Shown: positions 19,308-27,700 of the stretch, in pieces | How the letters are laid out: each line of letters starts with the position of its first letter | Numbering within the stretch: the stretch's first letter is position 1 | Assembly: GCF_003013815.1 (NCBI RefSeq) | Contig: NZ_PRLH01000008.1 | Span: 1 to 49,508, forward strand | DNA: 49,508 nt | From: Cyanothece sp. BG0011 | Lineage (GTDB): Bacteria; Cyanobacteriota; Cyanobacteriia; Cyanobacteriales; Microcystaceae | Direction of reading: 5' to 3' | The notes under the pieces: generated by a model | What the model saw: only the letters and a program-made list of their open reading frames with translations | The model's database searches: none | What the model was told of the DNA's origin: nothing | Made by a program: the position numbers and the translations under genes

Positions 19308-20768
19308 TTAATCAGCTAATATTAAGCCAGTACGGGGAGGAATGGTTAATTTTAACTCATCCTTGTCCCAGTTACTTACTCCGTCTCCATAAATAAGATG
19401 ACTCGGTTTTGCTGGTAATATGGAAGGCACTTTTTCCCATTCAGAAAGGGTAATTTCGGCTTTGGTTTCCCCATTATTCACAGCAATGATTACGGCTTCC
19501 TCTCCTAAAATACGAGCAAAAATATAGACTTTCCCTTGAGCATAAAGCGTGTGATAGTCTCCTGTGCGTAACGCCCTAGATTTTTTCCGAATTTGGATTA
19601 ATTGTTTATAATAAGCTAACGCTTCAGCGTCCCATTTTTCTTCGGGGGGAAAGCCTTTTCTACAATCGGGTTCATGGCCCCCTTCAATGCCAATTTCGTC
19701 CCCATAGAAGATGTTAGGGGTTCCAGGAAAGGTCATTAATAATAAAGCCCCTAGTTTAGCCGAAGTGCGATCGCCGTTGGCAATACTGAGAAATCGGGGG
19801 GTATCATGACTATCGAGTAAGTTTAACTGGGTTAATTGAATTTCCCAAGGATGACGGGCCAGTAATTCTTCAATTCCCTTGGCATATCCAGCAGCGTCAA
19901 GGGTTTCGTAGGGTTCGTAAAAATGAGGGATGATTTCTTTATCCACGCGATCGCCGATAATAAATCCGGCCGTTAAACGAGCAAAGGGATAATTCATCAC
20001 CCCATCAAATTGCTTTCCATCCAGCCATTGTGAGGCATCAAAGGCAATTTCTCCGACAATATAGGCTTCAGGGTTCACTCCTTTAACCCTGTCTCGAAAG
20101 TCCACCCAAAACCCTTCTGCTGTAACGCAGTCCGGCACATCTAACCGCCAACCATCGATCCCTTGTTTTAACCAATATTCCCCCACCTGCATAATATATT
20201 CTCTAACGGCGGGATTATCGTGGTTAAACTGGGGTAAGGCACGATAATCGATCCAGGATACATAATTAGCCGGAAGACTGCCATCATAGGCAGATAAGGG
20301 CCACCCTTCGATTTTAAACCAATCTAACCAAGGGGAATTAGGGCCATTTTCTAGGATATCGTTGAAGAAGAAAAAGCCTCGACTGGCGTGATTAAACACC
20401 CCATCTAAAACCACTTTAAACCCTTTATCGTGGGCAGTTTTCAGTAATTGATCAAAGGCTTCTCGATCTCCTAATAAGGGATCAATGCCATAATAATCGT
20501 GGGTATGATAGCCATGATTACAAGCAGAGCGAAAAATAGGGGTAAAATAAAGAGCCGTTACCCCTAAATCTTGTAAATAATCTAATTTTTCCATCACTCC
20601 CCAGAGATTTCCCCCTTTGTATCCTTGATAGGTTGGGGGTGCATCCCAGTCTTCTAGGGGAACGTCTAATAACCATTTCTGATGGGGTGGAACCTTTCTC
20701 GCAAAGGAATCAGGATAAATTTGGTAAAAAACGGCGTGTTTCACCCAGTCGGGAGTTTTAATAGCCAT
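19308..20768 (-). CDS. GH13 alpha-amylase family enzyme (neopullulanase/cyclomaltodextrinase-like)
   Basis: A 486-residue (beta/alpha)8 glycosidase acting on alpha-glucans. The four GH13 regions are clear: I DGVFNH (122-127), II GWRLDVPD with nucleophile Asp210, III IVGEI with acid/base Glu240, IV LLDSHD with Asp322. The sequence HAVFYQIYPDSFA and the EGWP/YVSWIDYRALPQ stretch resemble the neopullulanase/cyclomaltodextrinase subgroup, but the N-terminal N-domain of those enzymes is absent: the catalytic barrel begins within 15 residues of the start. No signal peptide, so cytoplasmic glycogen or maltodextrin turnover is inferred. Three HIP1-rich stretches show long residence in the genome. Confidence 0.88.
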   Translation of the reverse strand: MAIKTPDWVKHAVFYQIYPDSFARKVPPHQKWLLDVPLEDWDAPPTYQGYKGGNLWGVMEKLDYLQDLGVTALYFTPIFRSACNHGYHTHDYYGIDPLLGDREAFDQLLKTAHDKGFKVVLDGVFNHASRGFFFFNDILENGPNSPWLDWFKIEGWPLSAYDGSLPANYVSWIDYRALPQFNHDNPAVREYIMQVGEYWLKQGIDGWRLDVPDCVTAEGFWVDFRDRVKGVNPEAYIVGEIAFDASQWLDGKQFDGVMNYPFARLTAGFIIGDRVDKEIIPHFYEPYETLDAAGYAKGIEELLARHPWEIQLTQLNLLDSHDTPRFLSIANGDRTSAKLGALLLMTFPGTPNIFYGDEIGIEGGHEPDCRKGFPPEEKWDAEALAYYKQLIQIRKKSRALRTGDYHTLYAQGKVYIFARILGEEAVIIAVNNGETKAEITLSEWEKVPSILPAKPSHLIYGDGVSNWDKDELKLTIPPRTGLILAD

Positions 20769-20899
20769 GCAATCTCTCGTAATGGTTTTCCATTTTCAGA
20801 TAACTATGGTATCACGGGATAGATGAGAATTCCCCATCAGACTACCTATATCTTTCTAAGGTATGGGATAGGATGATAAACAAGATAATTTCACCGTTT

Positions 20900-22066
20900 T
20901 TAATTCTGGCTTATTAATTGTTGGAGAAAGTTATTTCCTGATACTTCTATATTATCATCTAAACTAAAGTTAAGACTACGAATATTAATATTATTTATTC
21001 TATCATTAACAGCATTTTTTGTATTGGGAGTAATAAGAATAGCATCATGACAATTTTGTTCAAAGGTATAGGTGATAATTTGATAAATATCATATTCTTT
21101 TATTTTTGTTTTATACTTTGTATCCAGTACATATAAATTTTCTTTTGTGGTTTGATTGTAGATAATTAAATCAATTTTGAAACTAAAACTATCATAGTTT
21201 ACACGATGTTGTGTTTTAATTCCCAAGGGTGGGGGAAGATGTTGTTTTAACCATGCTGCAATAAATTTTTCATACAATTGATTCATATTGACTAAAAAAG
21301 GTAAGCTGTTATAATTGCCTTTTTTGTGACTGGGTGTAGTATTTTCTAAGAAAAAGCGACACAGAGAATGTAAGCCGTGATAATCTTGGTTAAGACGGTT
21401 ATATTTTCGGTTCATACAATCATTTGCGGTAAAGGGTGAGAGGGTAATATAACCTTGTAATGCGTGGTAAGCTTTTCTAATTAATATACGGGTATTTTCT
21501 TGACAGATTTCTTGACGACTTATTATATATATTGTCCACAGTAAAATCTGATTATCTTCTATGTCTTGGGTAAAGTTATCATAATGACAAGTTAGTTTAG
21601 GTTTCCAGGGATGTTTAAGCATGGTTTTAATATCTACTTTTCCCCTGAGATAACTTAATTCTTGTGACTGTTTAATATAAGTTGCATAGAGTCCTTTTTG
21701 AATACGGTTTAAGATACGATGAGCAAAAATAGTTACTAAACGGTTATAAAAATCTGGTAAACTTTCACACTTCATTAAACCATTTAAAAATTGAAAACTT
21801 TTCAGGTGATAAGCATACTCTAACATTTTAAAAATATTAGTGATCGGAACTTTCGGTTTAATGTGAAAATTCCAGTCATTATTAATAGGAATATAACCTA
21901 TCCATCCTTGAGAAATAATTTCCCATTGATCCCCTTCTTTTGTATATTTTAGATTAATTTTGAACTTATTTTTATACTTATCTTTTAATTGATCAATAAT
22001 CTCTTGTGGAATGCGATCGCGGGGAATATTACAGGGATTATATTCAATTAATTCTATAGTATTCAT
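20900..22066 (-). CDS. mcrC: McrC-family subunit of a modification-dependent restriction system
   Basis: A 388-residue McrC-like protein, the nuclease partner of the GTPase McrB in systems that cut modified DNA. The N-terminal half shows the McrC beta-rich domain (GYIPINNDWNFHIKPKVPI). The C-terminal PD-(D/E)xK core is intact: FKIDLIIY with the metal-binding Asp, then YVLDTKYK. Helical linker regions contain LSYLRGKVDI, typical for the family. mcrB lies upstream on the same strand but is separated by xisI, xisH and a repeat, a gap of about 1.2 kb. An HIP1 site occurs near the start. Confidence 0.87.
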   Translation of the reverse strand: MNTIELIEYNPCNIPRDRIPQEIIDQLKDKYKNKFKINLKYTKEGDQWEIISQGWIGYIPINNDWNFHIKPKVPITNIFKMLEYAYHLKSFQFLNGLMKCESLPDFYNRLVTIFAHRILNRIQKGLYATYIKQSQELSYLRGKVDIKTMLKHPWKPKLTCHYDNFTQDIEDNQILLWTIYIISRQEICQENTRILIRKAYHALQGYITLSPFTANDCMNRKYNRLNQDYHGLHSLCRFFLENTTPSHKKGNYNSLPFLVNMNQLYEKFIAAWLKQHLPPPLGIKTQHRVNYDSFSFKIDLIIYNQTTKENLYVLDTKYKTKIKEYDIYQIITYTFEQNCHDAILITPNTKNAVNDRINNINIRSLNFSLDDNIEVSGNNFLQQLISQN

Positions 22067-22122
22067 GAAGTAGCTATAAATATAAATTAGATATAATTTG
22101 TAGTGTTAAAAGTGTATAAAAA

Positions 22123-22464
22123 TTAAGCAATGGAAAACTCAGTTAATTTTCGAGTTTCGGGATCATGAAATCCTAACACAATATCATCTTTTGGGACACC
22201 ATTTTTTAATAATTCAACGGCAATTCCTTCTTCTGTCCAATCTTCCTCAATCCAAATTTTATTATTTTTAATCCGAATATAAACAGAAATTGCTTTAATT
22301 CTTTTTTCCTTTTTCCAACCGATATTAAACCAGAGATATTGACTTCTCTCATCATCAAACATGAGAACTTCATCTATATCTGGATCGGGAACTTGAGAGG
22401 AAATTTTTTCATATTCTGTTAGAATACTTTTGATCAGATTTTGGTAATGTTTTAATTTATCCAT
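22123..22464 (-). CDS. xisI: XisI family protein (fdxN element excision controlling factor)
   Basis: A 113-residue protein with the XisI pattern: LKHYQNLIKSILTEYEKI near the N-terminus, then a beta sheet WFNIGWKKEKRI / VYIRIKNNKIWIEEDWTEEGIA and the terminal VLGFHDPETRKLTEF. In Anabaena, XisH and XisI are needed for excision of the fdxN element, but the pair is common in cyanobacteria with no such element, so another role is likely. It overlaps the end of xisH by 13 bp, the usual arrangement. Lies between mcrB and mcrC. Confidence 0.92.
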   Translation of the reverse strand: MDKLKHYQNLIKSILTEYEKISSQVPDPDIDEVLMFDDERSQYLWFNIGWKKEKRIKAISVYIRIKNNKIWIEEDWTEEGIAVELLKNGVPKDDIVLGFHDPETRKLTEFSIA

Positions 22465-22869
22465 TGGATAATCTCCTCTTTGGTAATATCGACAATGAGT
22501 AGTAAAATTTGATATTTTTTTAATATTAATTGAATAGCAATTTGTATAAAAAATTTTTCATAAATCCTGTGACTAATGGCTAAATAGATTGTATAATTAG
22601 GATGAGTAACAGAAAGAAAAGTTTGATAGATTAAATATTGACCAAGTGCAGTTTCAAACTCACGCATGGGAGAAGGACTATTAAAGCTTTTTACTTCAAT
22701 CACAATGTATTGTTCTCCTTTCATTGCAGAAAGGGTTTTTTCTCCTGCTAAGTCTGCAAATAGTTTGACTTCTTCATATTTAATAGGATAAGGATCAGCC
22801 GTAATTTTTCCAACCTTCTTTTATTAAAGCATTTTTGACCGCATCATGATAGGCATCTTTTGCTGGCAT
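22452..22869 (-). pseudogene. xisH: XisH family protein, frameshifted near its N-terminus
   Basis: Translation from ATG 22869 gives the XisH start MPAKDAYHDAVKNALIKEGW and then breaks at a stop. Removing one base from the run of five T at 22805-22809 (A on the coding strand) gives an open frame through ITADPYPIKYEEVKLFADL into the intact remainder, which carries VIEVKSF (the E-x-K of its restriction-endonuclease-like fold) and ends DITKEEIIQWIN. Full length would be about 138 residues, the normal size. Without the correction only a 90-residue C-terminal piece from an internal ATG is open. Sequencing error or real inactivation cannot be told apart here. Confidence 0.85.
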
Positions 22870-22876
22870 TTTAATT

Positions 22877-23114
22877 GTAGGGTGGGTTAGATGGCTATAA
22901 TTTAGTTTAGCACAAGTATTTAATTGTCCATCGTAACCCACCAAAAGACAACAATAATGGTAAGTTATCCTATCGTTTAAACTTTAGTAGACATTCACCT
23001 AATCGTAGGGTGGGTTAGATGGCTATAATTTAGCTTACCACAAGTATTTAATTGTCCATTGTAACCCACAAAAAGATAACAATAATGGTAAGTTATCCTA
23101 TCGTTTAAACTTTG
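22877..23114. repeat. two direct copies of a ~110-bp dispersed repeat
   Basis: Copies at 22877-22987 and 23005-23114 align at a constant 128-bp offset and differ at only a handful of bases. Each starts GTAGGGTGGGTTAGATGGC and runs through TTAATTGTCCAT, GTAACCCAC and GGTAAGTTATCC. The start and the GTAACCCACC part are inverse-complementary, so each copy can fold. A diverged copy is at 43128-43241. They fill the space between mcrB and xisH. Confidence 0.85.
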
Positions 23115-23237
23115 GTTTGTACAAGCAGGATGCTTATGTTACATTATAGGTATATAGTGGGTTACTGTATCATTTAAATCTTAGTTTAGCATCAATAATA
23201 AAGTGTAACCCAACCCACCCTCCAAGTTCAATTTGTC

Positions 23238-24848
23238 TTATATATTTTCCCAACGAAATTGATCAATTTTATCCGTTTCGTCAAAGAAGTATTCTTCTAA
23301 ATAAGGTTCTATTTCCATTGTCCAAATGTCTTCAAGATCATCTTGTAAGGTTTCAGTTAGGAAGAAAGAAACCCCAATTTCATAATTAGGATTATTGATG
23401 GTTTCATTGAGTTTTTTCAAAATGTTTATTAATGATTCAGTATCATAGTCTGGGTTATGTTTTTGATGGTATTTTTCGAGGATGTTATAGTTAGGTTTGA
23501 TGGGAATAAATGCAAAGCGACGACGCAACGCATGATCCACTAAAGCAATTGAGCGATCGGCTGTATTCATAGTTCCAATTATATAAACATTTTCGGGTAT
23601 TTTGAACTTTTCATTGCTTCCTGCGAGGTGTATTTCTTCTTCTCTATATTCTAGTAAATACATCAATTCTCCGAAAACTTGAGATAGGTTAGCGCGGTTA
23701 ATTTCATCAATAATTAAAATACACATCCCTTCCTTATCTTCTGCTTTTTTACAGAAGTTTAAAAAGCGTCCAGGAATCATAGAATAGTTTAGGTTTCCAT
23801 CGGGTGAAGTTTGTGGACGAATACCTTGTATAAAGTCTTCATAACTATAACTAGGATGAAATTGTATGAGTTCACAATATCCATCTCCACTACTGGTTAA
23901 ATGGTTAGCAATGTGTTTCGCTAAGTAGGTTTTTCCTGTTCCTGGTGAACCTTGAAAGATGATATGTTTTTTACGTTTTAGAGTTTTGATATATTGGTTT
24001 AATTTGTTTCTTTCTATATTTGTATCTTTTATTAAATCTTCTATTGGATAAGTTGGAATATGTAAGTATTGGTAAACTTCTGTTTGTGGATCATCAGAAG
24101 TAAATAATAATATAAGAGGGAAAAAAGACTCAATAAATTTTACGATTTTTATAGTTAATTCTTGCAAAGATAGTGTTAGTATTTCCTCTTGACTAATAAA
24201 AGTCCAAGCTTCTAAAATAAATATTGGTTGTTTTATTGAATTATTGTCATTTTTATCATAAATTTCTGTATCATTAAAATCATAAGTTTTATAGTTAAAA
24301 GTTTTTTCAATGTCTTTGGATCAGACGTTTTAGTATAAAAAAAATCAACTGCATTATTTTCTATATTGAATATTTTACGATATTTAACCATGTCAATTAC
24401 AGTTTCATGAAACATAAAAGACATAATTATATCATATGTTTTTGTTGAATTACATAATTCAAAAATATATTTTTTATCCTCTTCAATATATATATGTAAA
24501 CTTAAACTTTGTTCATCTAATTCACTAGAGAAATAAATTGGAGTTTCTTCAGAAAACCATAATGTGTACCAAACGTGAGTCATTTCCAAAGAAGCAGCTT
24601 TAGAAAAAGATGTCTCATAAAATTCTGTTTTTTTTGATTTTTTTAGTTATTGGTCTAGATAATCGTTTATTAATTTTTTCTGCCAAGTAATTCAATTGTA
24701 TTTCTAGATAAAATTTTAATTTCTTATATTCCGAAAACGACATATGGTTAATAGGTTTATCATCAAAATATTTTTGTAAACACTGAAATATATCTTTCGT
24801 AAATAATGGTTTTGAGTGATCTTGTTTGTATTGATAATTATTACTCAT
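23238..24848 (-). pseudogene. mcrB: McrB-family AAA+ GTPase, N-terminal part carrying two frameshifts
   Basis: The C-terminal 309 residues are intact and unmistakable: Walker A FQGSPGTGKTYLAKHI, Walker B with McrB signature ILIIDEINRANLSQVFGEL, and MNTADRSIALVDHALRRRF. The upstream DNA codes in two further frames for the N-terminal domain. From ATG 24848 the frame breaks at a run of eight T (24628-24635; one base too many), continues in another frame through VWYTLWFSEETPIYF, and breaks again near 24316-24320 (one base missing), after which IEKTFNYKTYDFND leads into the intact frame. The two shifts cancel. Repaired length is about 536 residues. The N-terminal domain would recognise modified DNA. 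xisHI and a duplicated repeat separate it from mcrC. Confidence 0.82.
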
Positions 24849-24879
24849 GTTTTGACTAAAATATTTGATATATTCTAAT

Positions 24880-24935
24880 GTGGGCAAATGAGAAAATTAT
24901 CTAAAGTTATCATAATTGATCAAACATTTGCCCAC
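24880..24935. repeat. inverted repeat GTGGGCAAATG ... CATTTGCCCAC
   Basis: Perfect 11-bp arms (24880-24890 and 24925-24935) separated by 34 bp, just upstream of the mcrB start on the minus strand. The right arm continues CCTAC, so it shares the GTAGG...CCTAC edge of the other repeats in this window. It could contain or block the mcrB promoter. Confidence 0.7.
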
Positions 24936-25086
24936 CCTACAGAATATGTTTATTTTACTATTTTTGTGTATTGGTTGAAAAAAGTAGAATTACTGATTTT
25001 TTTGATGTAGCGATCGCTTTCTATTCTTTGGCGGTATTTTAATAAACAAGAGCTATAATGATATGTAGATTTAATTATCTACAATT

Positions 25087-25341
25087 TTGACTATGAATAT
25101 TATAAACATGAGTGAAGAAGCAAACAACTTTGAATCTGTACTTGAGACAGTCAGAAAAGATAAAAATACAACTGTTATTATCAGAAGCGATGTAGAAGAT
25201 GCTGTCATTATGTCCAAAAGTTATTATGACAGTTTAATGGAAACAATTTATCTATTAAAATCTCCTGCTAATGCTAAACATTTAGAAGAAGCAATTTCAG
25301 AATATAAAGCAGGAAAAACACAAAAACATGATTTAATCTAA
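25087..25341 (+). CDS. Phd/YefM family antitoxin without its usual toxin
   Basis: An 84-residue antitoxin-like protein. The N-terminal half has the YefM/Phd fold sequence pattern: SEEANNFESVLETVRKDKNTTVIIRS, followed by DAVIMSKSYYDSLMETIYLL, and the C-terminal tail (HLEEAISEYKAGK) is the toxin-neutralising type. The normal partner (YoeB/Txe, about 85 residues) does not follow; instead a 50-residue ORF starts 4 bp after the stop. The ATG at 25087 is used; a second ATG two codons on is possible. Confidence 0.85.
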   Translation: MTMNIINMSEEANNFESVLETVRKDKNTTVIIRSDVEDAVIMSKSYYDSLMETIYLLKSPANAKHLEEAISEYKAGKTQKHDLI

Positions 25342-25344
25342 GTT

Positions 25345-25497
25345 ATGAACAAAAAAACTGAGTTTTCTTTTAATAAAGAAAGAAGAGTTACACCAGAAGA
25401 AAATCAGAAATTTAGACAAGCTATTTCTGAACAGTTTGGAATAAAGTTCAGACGACAAAAAACAATAAAACAACATGAAGATGACCAGAAATTATAG
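25345..25497 (+). CDS. small 50-residue protein downstream of the YefM-like gene
   Basis: It starts ATG 25345, four bases after the antitoxin stop, and ends TAG 25495-25497. The product is strongly basic at its centre, with the segment RRVTPEENQKFRQAISEQFG resembling short cyanobacterial proteins that accompany antitoxins. It does not match any ribonuclease toxin fold and is too short for one, so it may be a truncated or regulatory partner. Codon use and tight spacing argue it is translated with the antitoxin. Confidence 0.6.
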   Translation: MNKKTEFSFNKERRVTPEENQKFRQAISEQFGIKFRRQKTIKQHEDDQKL

Positions 25498-25541
25498 TTA
25501 TATTTTGATATGCGATCGCTAAAATTTATCGAAAGTTATAA

Positions 25542-25820
25542 TTACTCATTCAAAATTTCATTTAATAAATCCTCACTTTCTTTAACTCCTATTAAACCCT
25601 CTTCTTTTGCTTCTTTTGCTTTTAAACTTAACATTATATCTTCACAAAATTCTAAATAGTCGTCAATAGAATCATAAAACGCTTGACACGCTTCTTCTAA
25701 ACTTTTGCCTGGAAATGTAATCACATCTTTAATATCAAGAACACGACCAAAAAATATACCACTATCGAGATCAATCTCAATATGACCTTGATAACCCTTA
25801 TAAGTTAAATTGTCTTGCAT
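25542..25820 (-). CDS. HicB-like antitoxin, no HicA next to it
   Basis: A 92-residue protein with the HicB partial RNase-H-like pattern: LTYKGYQGHIEIDLDSGIFFG, then GKSLEEACQAFYDSIDDYLEFCE, the standard HicB C-terminal helix. The last 25 residues (AKEAKEEGLIGVKESEDLLNEIL) look like an extra antitoxin-type tail. HicA (about 60-80 residues, with a catalytic His) is not found within the flanking 250 bp on either strand. Start ATG at 25820. Confidence 0.82.
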   Translation of the reverse strand: MQDNLTYKGYQGHIEIDLDSGIFFGRVLDIKDVITFPGKSLEEACQAFYDSIDDYLEFCEDIMLSLKAKEAKEEGLIGVKESEDLLNEILNE

Positions 25821-25913
25821 TATTCTTCAAATAATCAACCTTACATAATCTATTTTACCCTTAAACCCACCACAATCAATACATTTGACCCCTACCCGTA
25901 GGTAAACAAACGG

Positions 25914-26014
25914 AATTAAAATGCAAAAAATCCATGATTAAAATGCAAAAAACGGATTTTAGATAAAACTTTGTTACATTAGCTACAAAAGTTATCAGAC
26001 TGTAGCGTTTAAAT
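25914..26014 (+). promoter_or_regulatory. nirA promoter region with NtcA-like box and paired direct repeats
   Basis: A near-NtcA site GTT-N8-TAC lies at 25973-25986 (consensus GTA-N8-TAC, one mismatch). The next 22 bp lead to TTAAAT (26009-26014), a weak -10 at the expected distance. Upstream, two copies of ATTAAAATGCAAAAAA end at 25930 and 25952, 22 bp apart, i.e. on the same DNA face; ATGCA words are reported in NtcB (LysR-type) sites of cyanobacterial nirA promoters. Binding by either factor is inferred. A Shine-Dalgarno GGAGGG at 26034-26039 supports the GTG start at 26048. Confidence 0.6.
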
Positions 26015-26047
26015 AGGTACAACTCGACCAGATGGAGGGTTTACCCT

Positions 26048-27592
26048 GTGGTGCCAAGTACCCAAACTCAAAACAAACAAAAGTTAAACAAATTTGAAAA
26101 GATCAAGGCCGAAAAAGATGGACTCGATATAAAAGACCAACTCGAACACTTTGCCCGGATCGGTTGGGAAGCAATGGACAAAACCGATCTCGAACATCGC
26201 CTCAAATGGGTGGGCATTTTCTACCGTCCCGTCACCCCTGGCAAGTTCATGTTACGGATGCGGATGCCAAATGGTATCCTAACCAGTGACCAAATGCGCG
26301 TACTGGGTCATATTGTACAACGATATGGGGATGATGGAAACGCCGACATCACCACCCGACAAAACCTGCAACTAAGAGGTGTTCGACTCGAAGATATCCC
26401 CGACATCTTTAACCGTCTCAAAGCGGCCAAAATGACATCTATGCAGTCGGGAATGGATAACGTCCGTAATATTACTGGTTCTCCCATGGCCGGGTTAGAT
26501 GCAGATGAACTCATCGACACCCGTGAATTAGTCCAAAAAGTGCAGGACATGATTACTAACCACGGGGAAGGGAATTATGAGTTTACTAACCTACCCCGAA
26601 AATTCAATATTGCTATTGAAGGGGGACGAGATAACTCCGTTCACGCCGAAATTAATGATATTGCCTTCGTTCCTGCCTATAAAGACGGTGAATTAGGGTT
26701 TAACGTGGTGGTTGGTGGCTTTTTCTCCGCTAAACGCTGCGAGGCTGCCATTCCCCTTAATGCTTGGGTTCCCCCCACCGATGACGCTGTGATGGGGTTA
26801 TGCCGTGCCATTTTAACCGTATTTCGGGATCATGGACCGAGAGCCAACCGTCAAAAGTCTCGCCTGATGTGGTTAATTGACGAATGGGGCTTAAATAAGT
26901 TCCGTTCCGAAGTTGAGAAAGCATTAGGCTATAAATTAGCCCCAGAAGCCAAAAAAGACGCAATTGACTGGGAAAAACGGGATCATATTGGTGTCTTCCC
27001 CCAAAAACAAGCAGGTTTAAACTATGTGGGGCTTCATATTCCCATTGGTCGTTTATACGCTGAGGATATGCTAGACTTAGCCAGGATAGCAGAAGTCTAT
27101 GGAAATGGTGAAATTCGCCTCACTGTTGAGCAAAATGTCATTATTCCCAATATTCCTGACGACAACTTAGAGCCATTTTTAGAAGAACCCATCTTAGAAA
27201 AGTTCTGTATTAGCCCAAAACCCTTACAACGAGCCTTAGTTTCCTGTACGGGGGCGCAATTTTGCAATTTTGCTCTGGTGGAGACGAAAAACCGTGCGTT
27301 AGCTTTGGCTAAGGAACTAGATGAAGTCTTAGAATTACCCCAAACCGTCCGTATTCATTGGACAGGTTGCCCCAACTCCTGCGGACAACCCCAAGTGGCC
27401 GATATTGGCTTAATGGGAACGAAAGTTCGCAAAGATGGCCAAACCGTCGAAGGGGTTGACCTATATATGGGTGGAAAAGTGGGTAAAGATGCTCATTTAG
27501 GCACTTGTGTGCAGAAAGGTATTGCTTGCGATGATTTACTCTCTGTTTTGTCCGATCTCTTAATTGAAAATTTTGGGGCAAAACGTCGGTAA
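26048..27592 (+). CDS. nirA: ferredoxin-nitrite reductase
   Basis: A 514-residue enzyme that reduces nitrite to ammonium with six electrons from ferredoxin. The siroheme/4Fe-4S cysteines are all present: C400-x5-C406 (CTGAQFCNF) and C441-x3-C445 (GCPNSCGQPQ). The two ferredoxin-like half domains show NADITTRQNLQLRG and GNGEIRLTVEQNVI. The start is GTG at 26048 (a second GTG follows), supported by GGAGGG nine bases upstream; no in-frame ATG exists nearby. First gene of the nitrate assimilation cluster, followed by nrtP after a 108-bp spacer holding a hairpin. Confidence 0.95.
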   Translation: MVPSTQTQNKQKLNKFEKIKAEKDGLDIKDQLEHFARIGWEAMDKTDLEHRLKWVGIFYRPVTPGKFMLRMRMPNGILTSDQMRVLGHIVQRYGDDGNADITTRQNLQLRGVRLEDIPDIFNRLKAAKMTSMQSGMDNVRNITGSPMAGLDADELIDTRELVQKVQDMITNHGEGNYEFTNLPRKFNIAIEGGRDNSVHAEINDIAFVPAYKDGELGFNVVVGGFFSAKRCEAAIPLNAWVPPTDDAVMGLCRAILTVFRDHGPRANRQKSRLMWLIDEWGLNKFRSEVEKALGYKLAPEAKKDAIDWEKRDHIGVFPQKQAGLNYVGLHIPIGRLYAEDMLDLARIAEVYGNGEIRLTVEQNVIIPNIPDDNLEPFLEEPILEKFCISPKPLQRALVSCTGAQFCNFALVETKNRALALAKELDEVLELPQTVRIHWTGCPNSCGQPQVADIGLMGTKVRKDGQTVEGVDLYMGGKVGKDAHLGTCVQKGIACDDLLSVLSDLLIENFGAKRR

Positions 27593-27598
27593 CAACAT

Positions 27599-27619
27599 GG
27601 GTTTAACACTGTTAAACCC
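27599..27619. repeat. hairpin GGGTTTAAC/GTTAAACCC in the nirA-nrtP spacer
   Basis: A perfect 9-bp stem with loop ACT, followed by CTAC. It begins seven bases after the nirA stop, and could stabilise or trim the nirA mRNA end. One member of the hairpin family with conserved GGG...CCCCTAC edges and variable arms. Confidence 0.75.
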
Positions 27620-27700
27620 CTACGGAAACTAACTGTTCCGAAGTTCCCTAACACTTGACTTTAAATCTTATTTAACTACATCGAGAGGAAAATAACGAAA

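Noticed and set aside
22877-23114. CRISPR-like array
   Set aside because: Only two copies of about 110 bp with a short gap; no short constant repeats with unique spacers and no cas genes in the window.
23238-24167. Stand-alone short AAA+ protein in place of mcrB
   Set aside because: Upstream DNA clearly codes the missing N-terminal domain in other frames, so a broken mcrB is the better reading.
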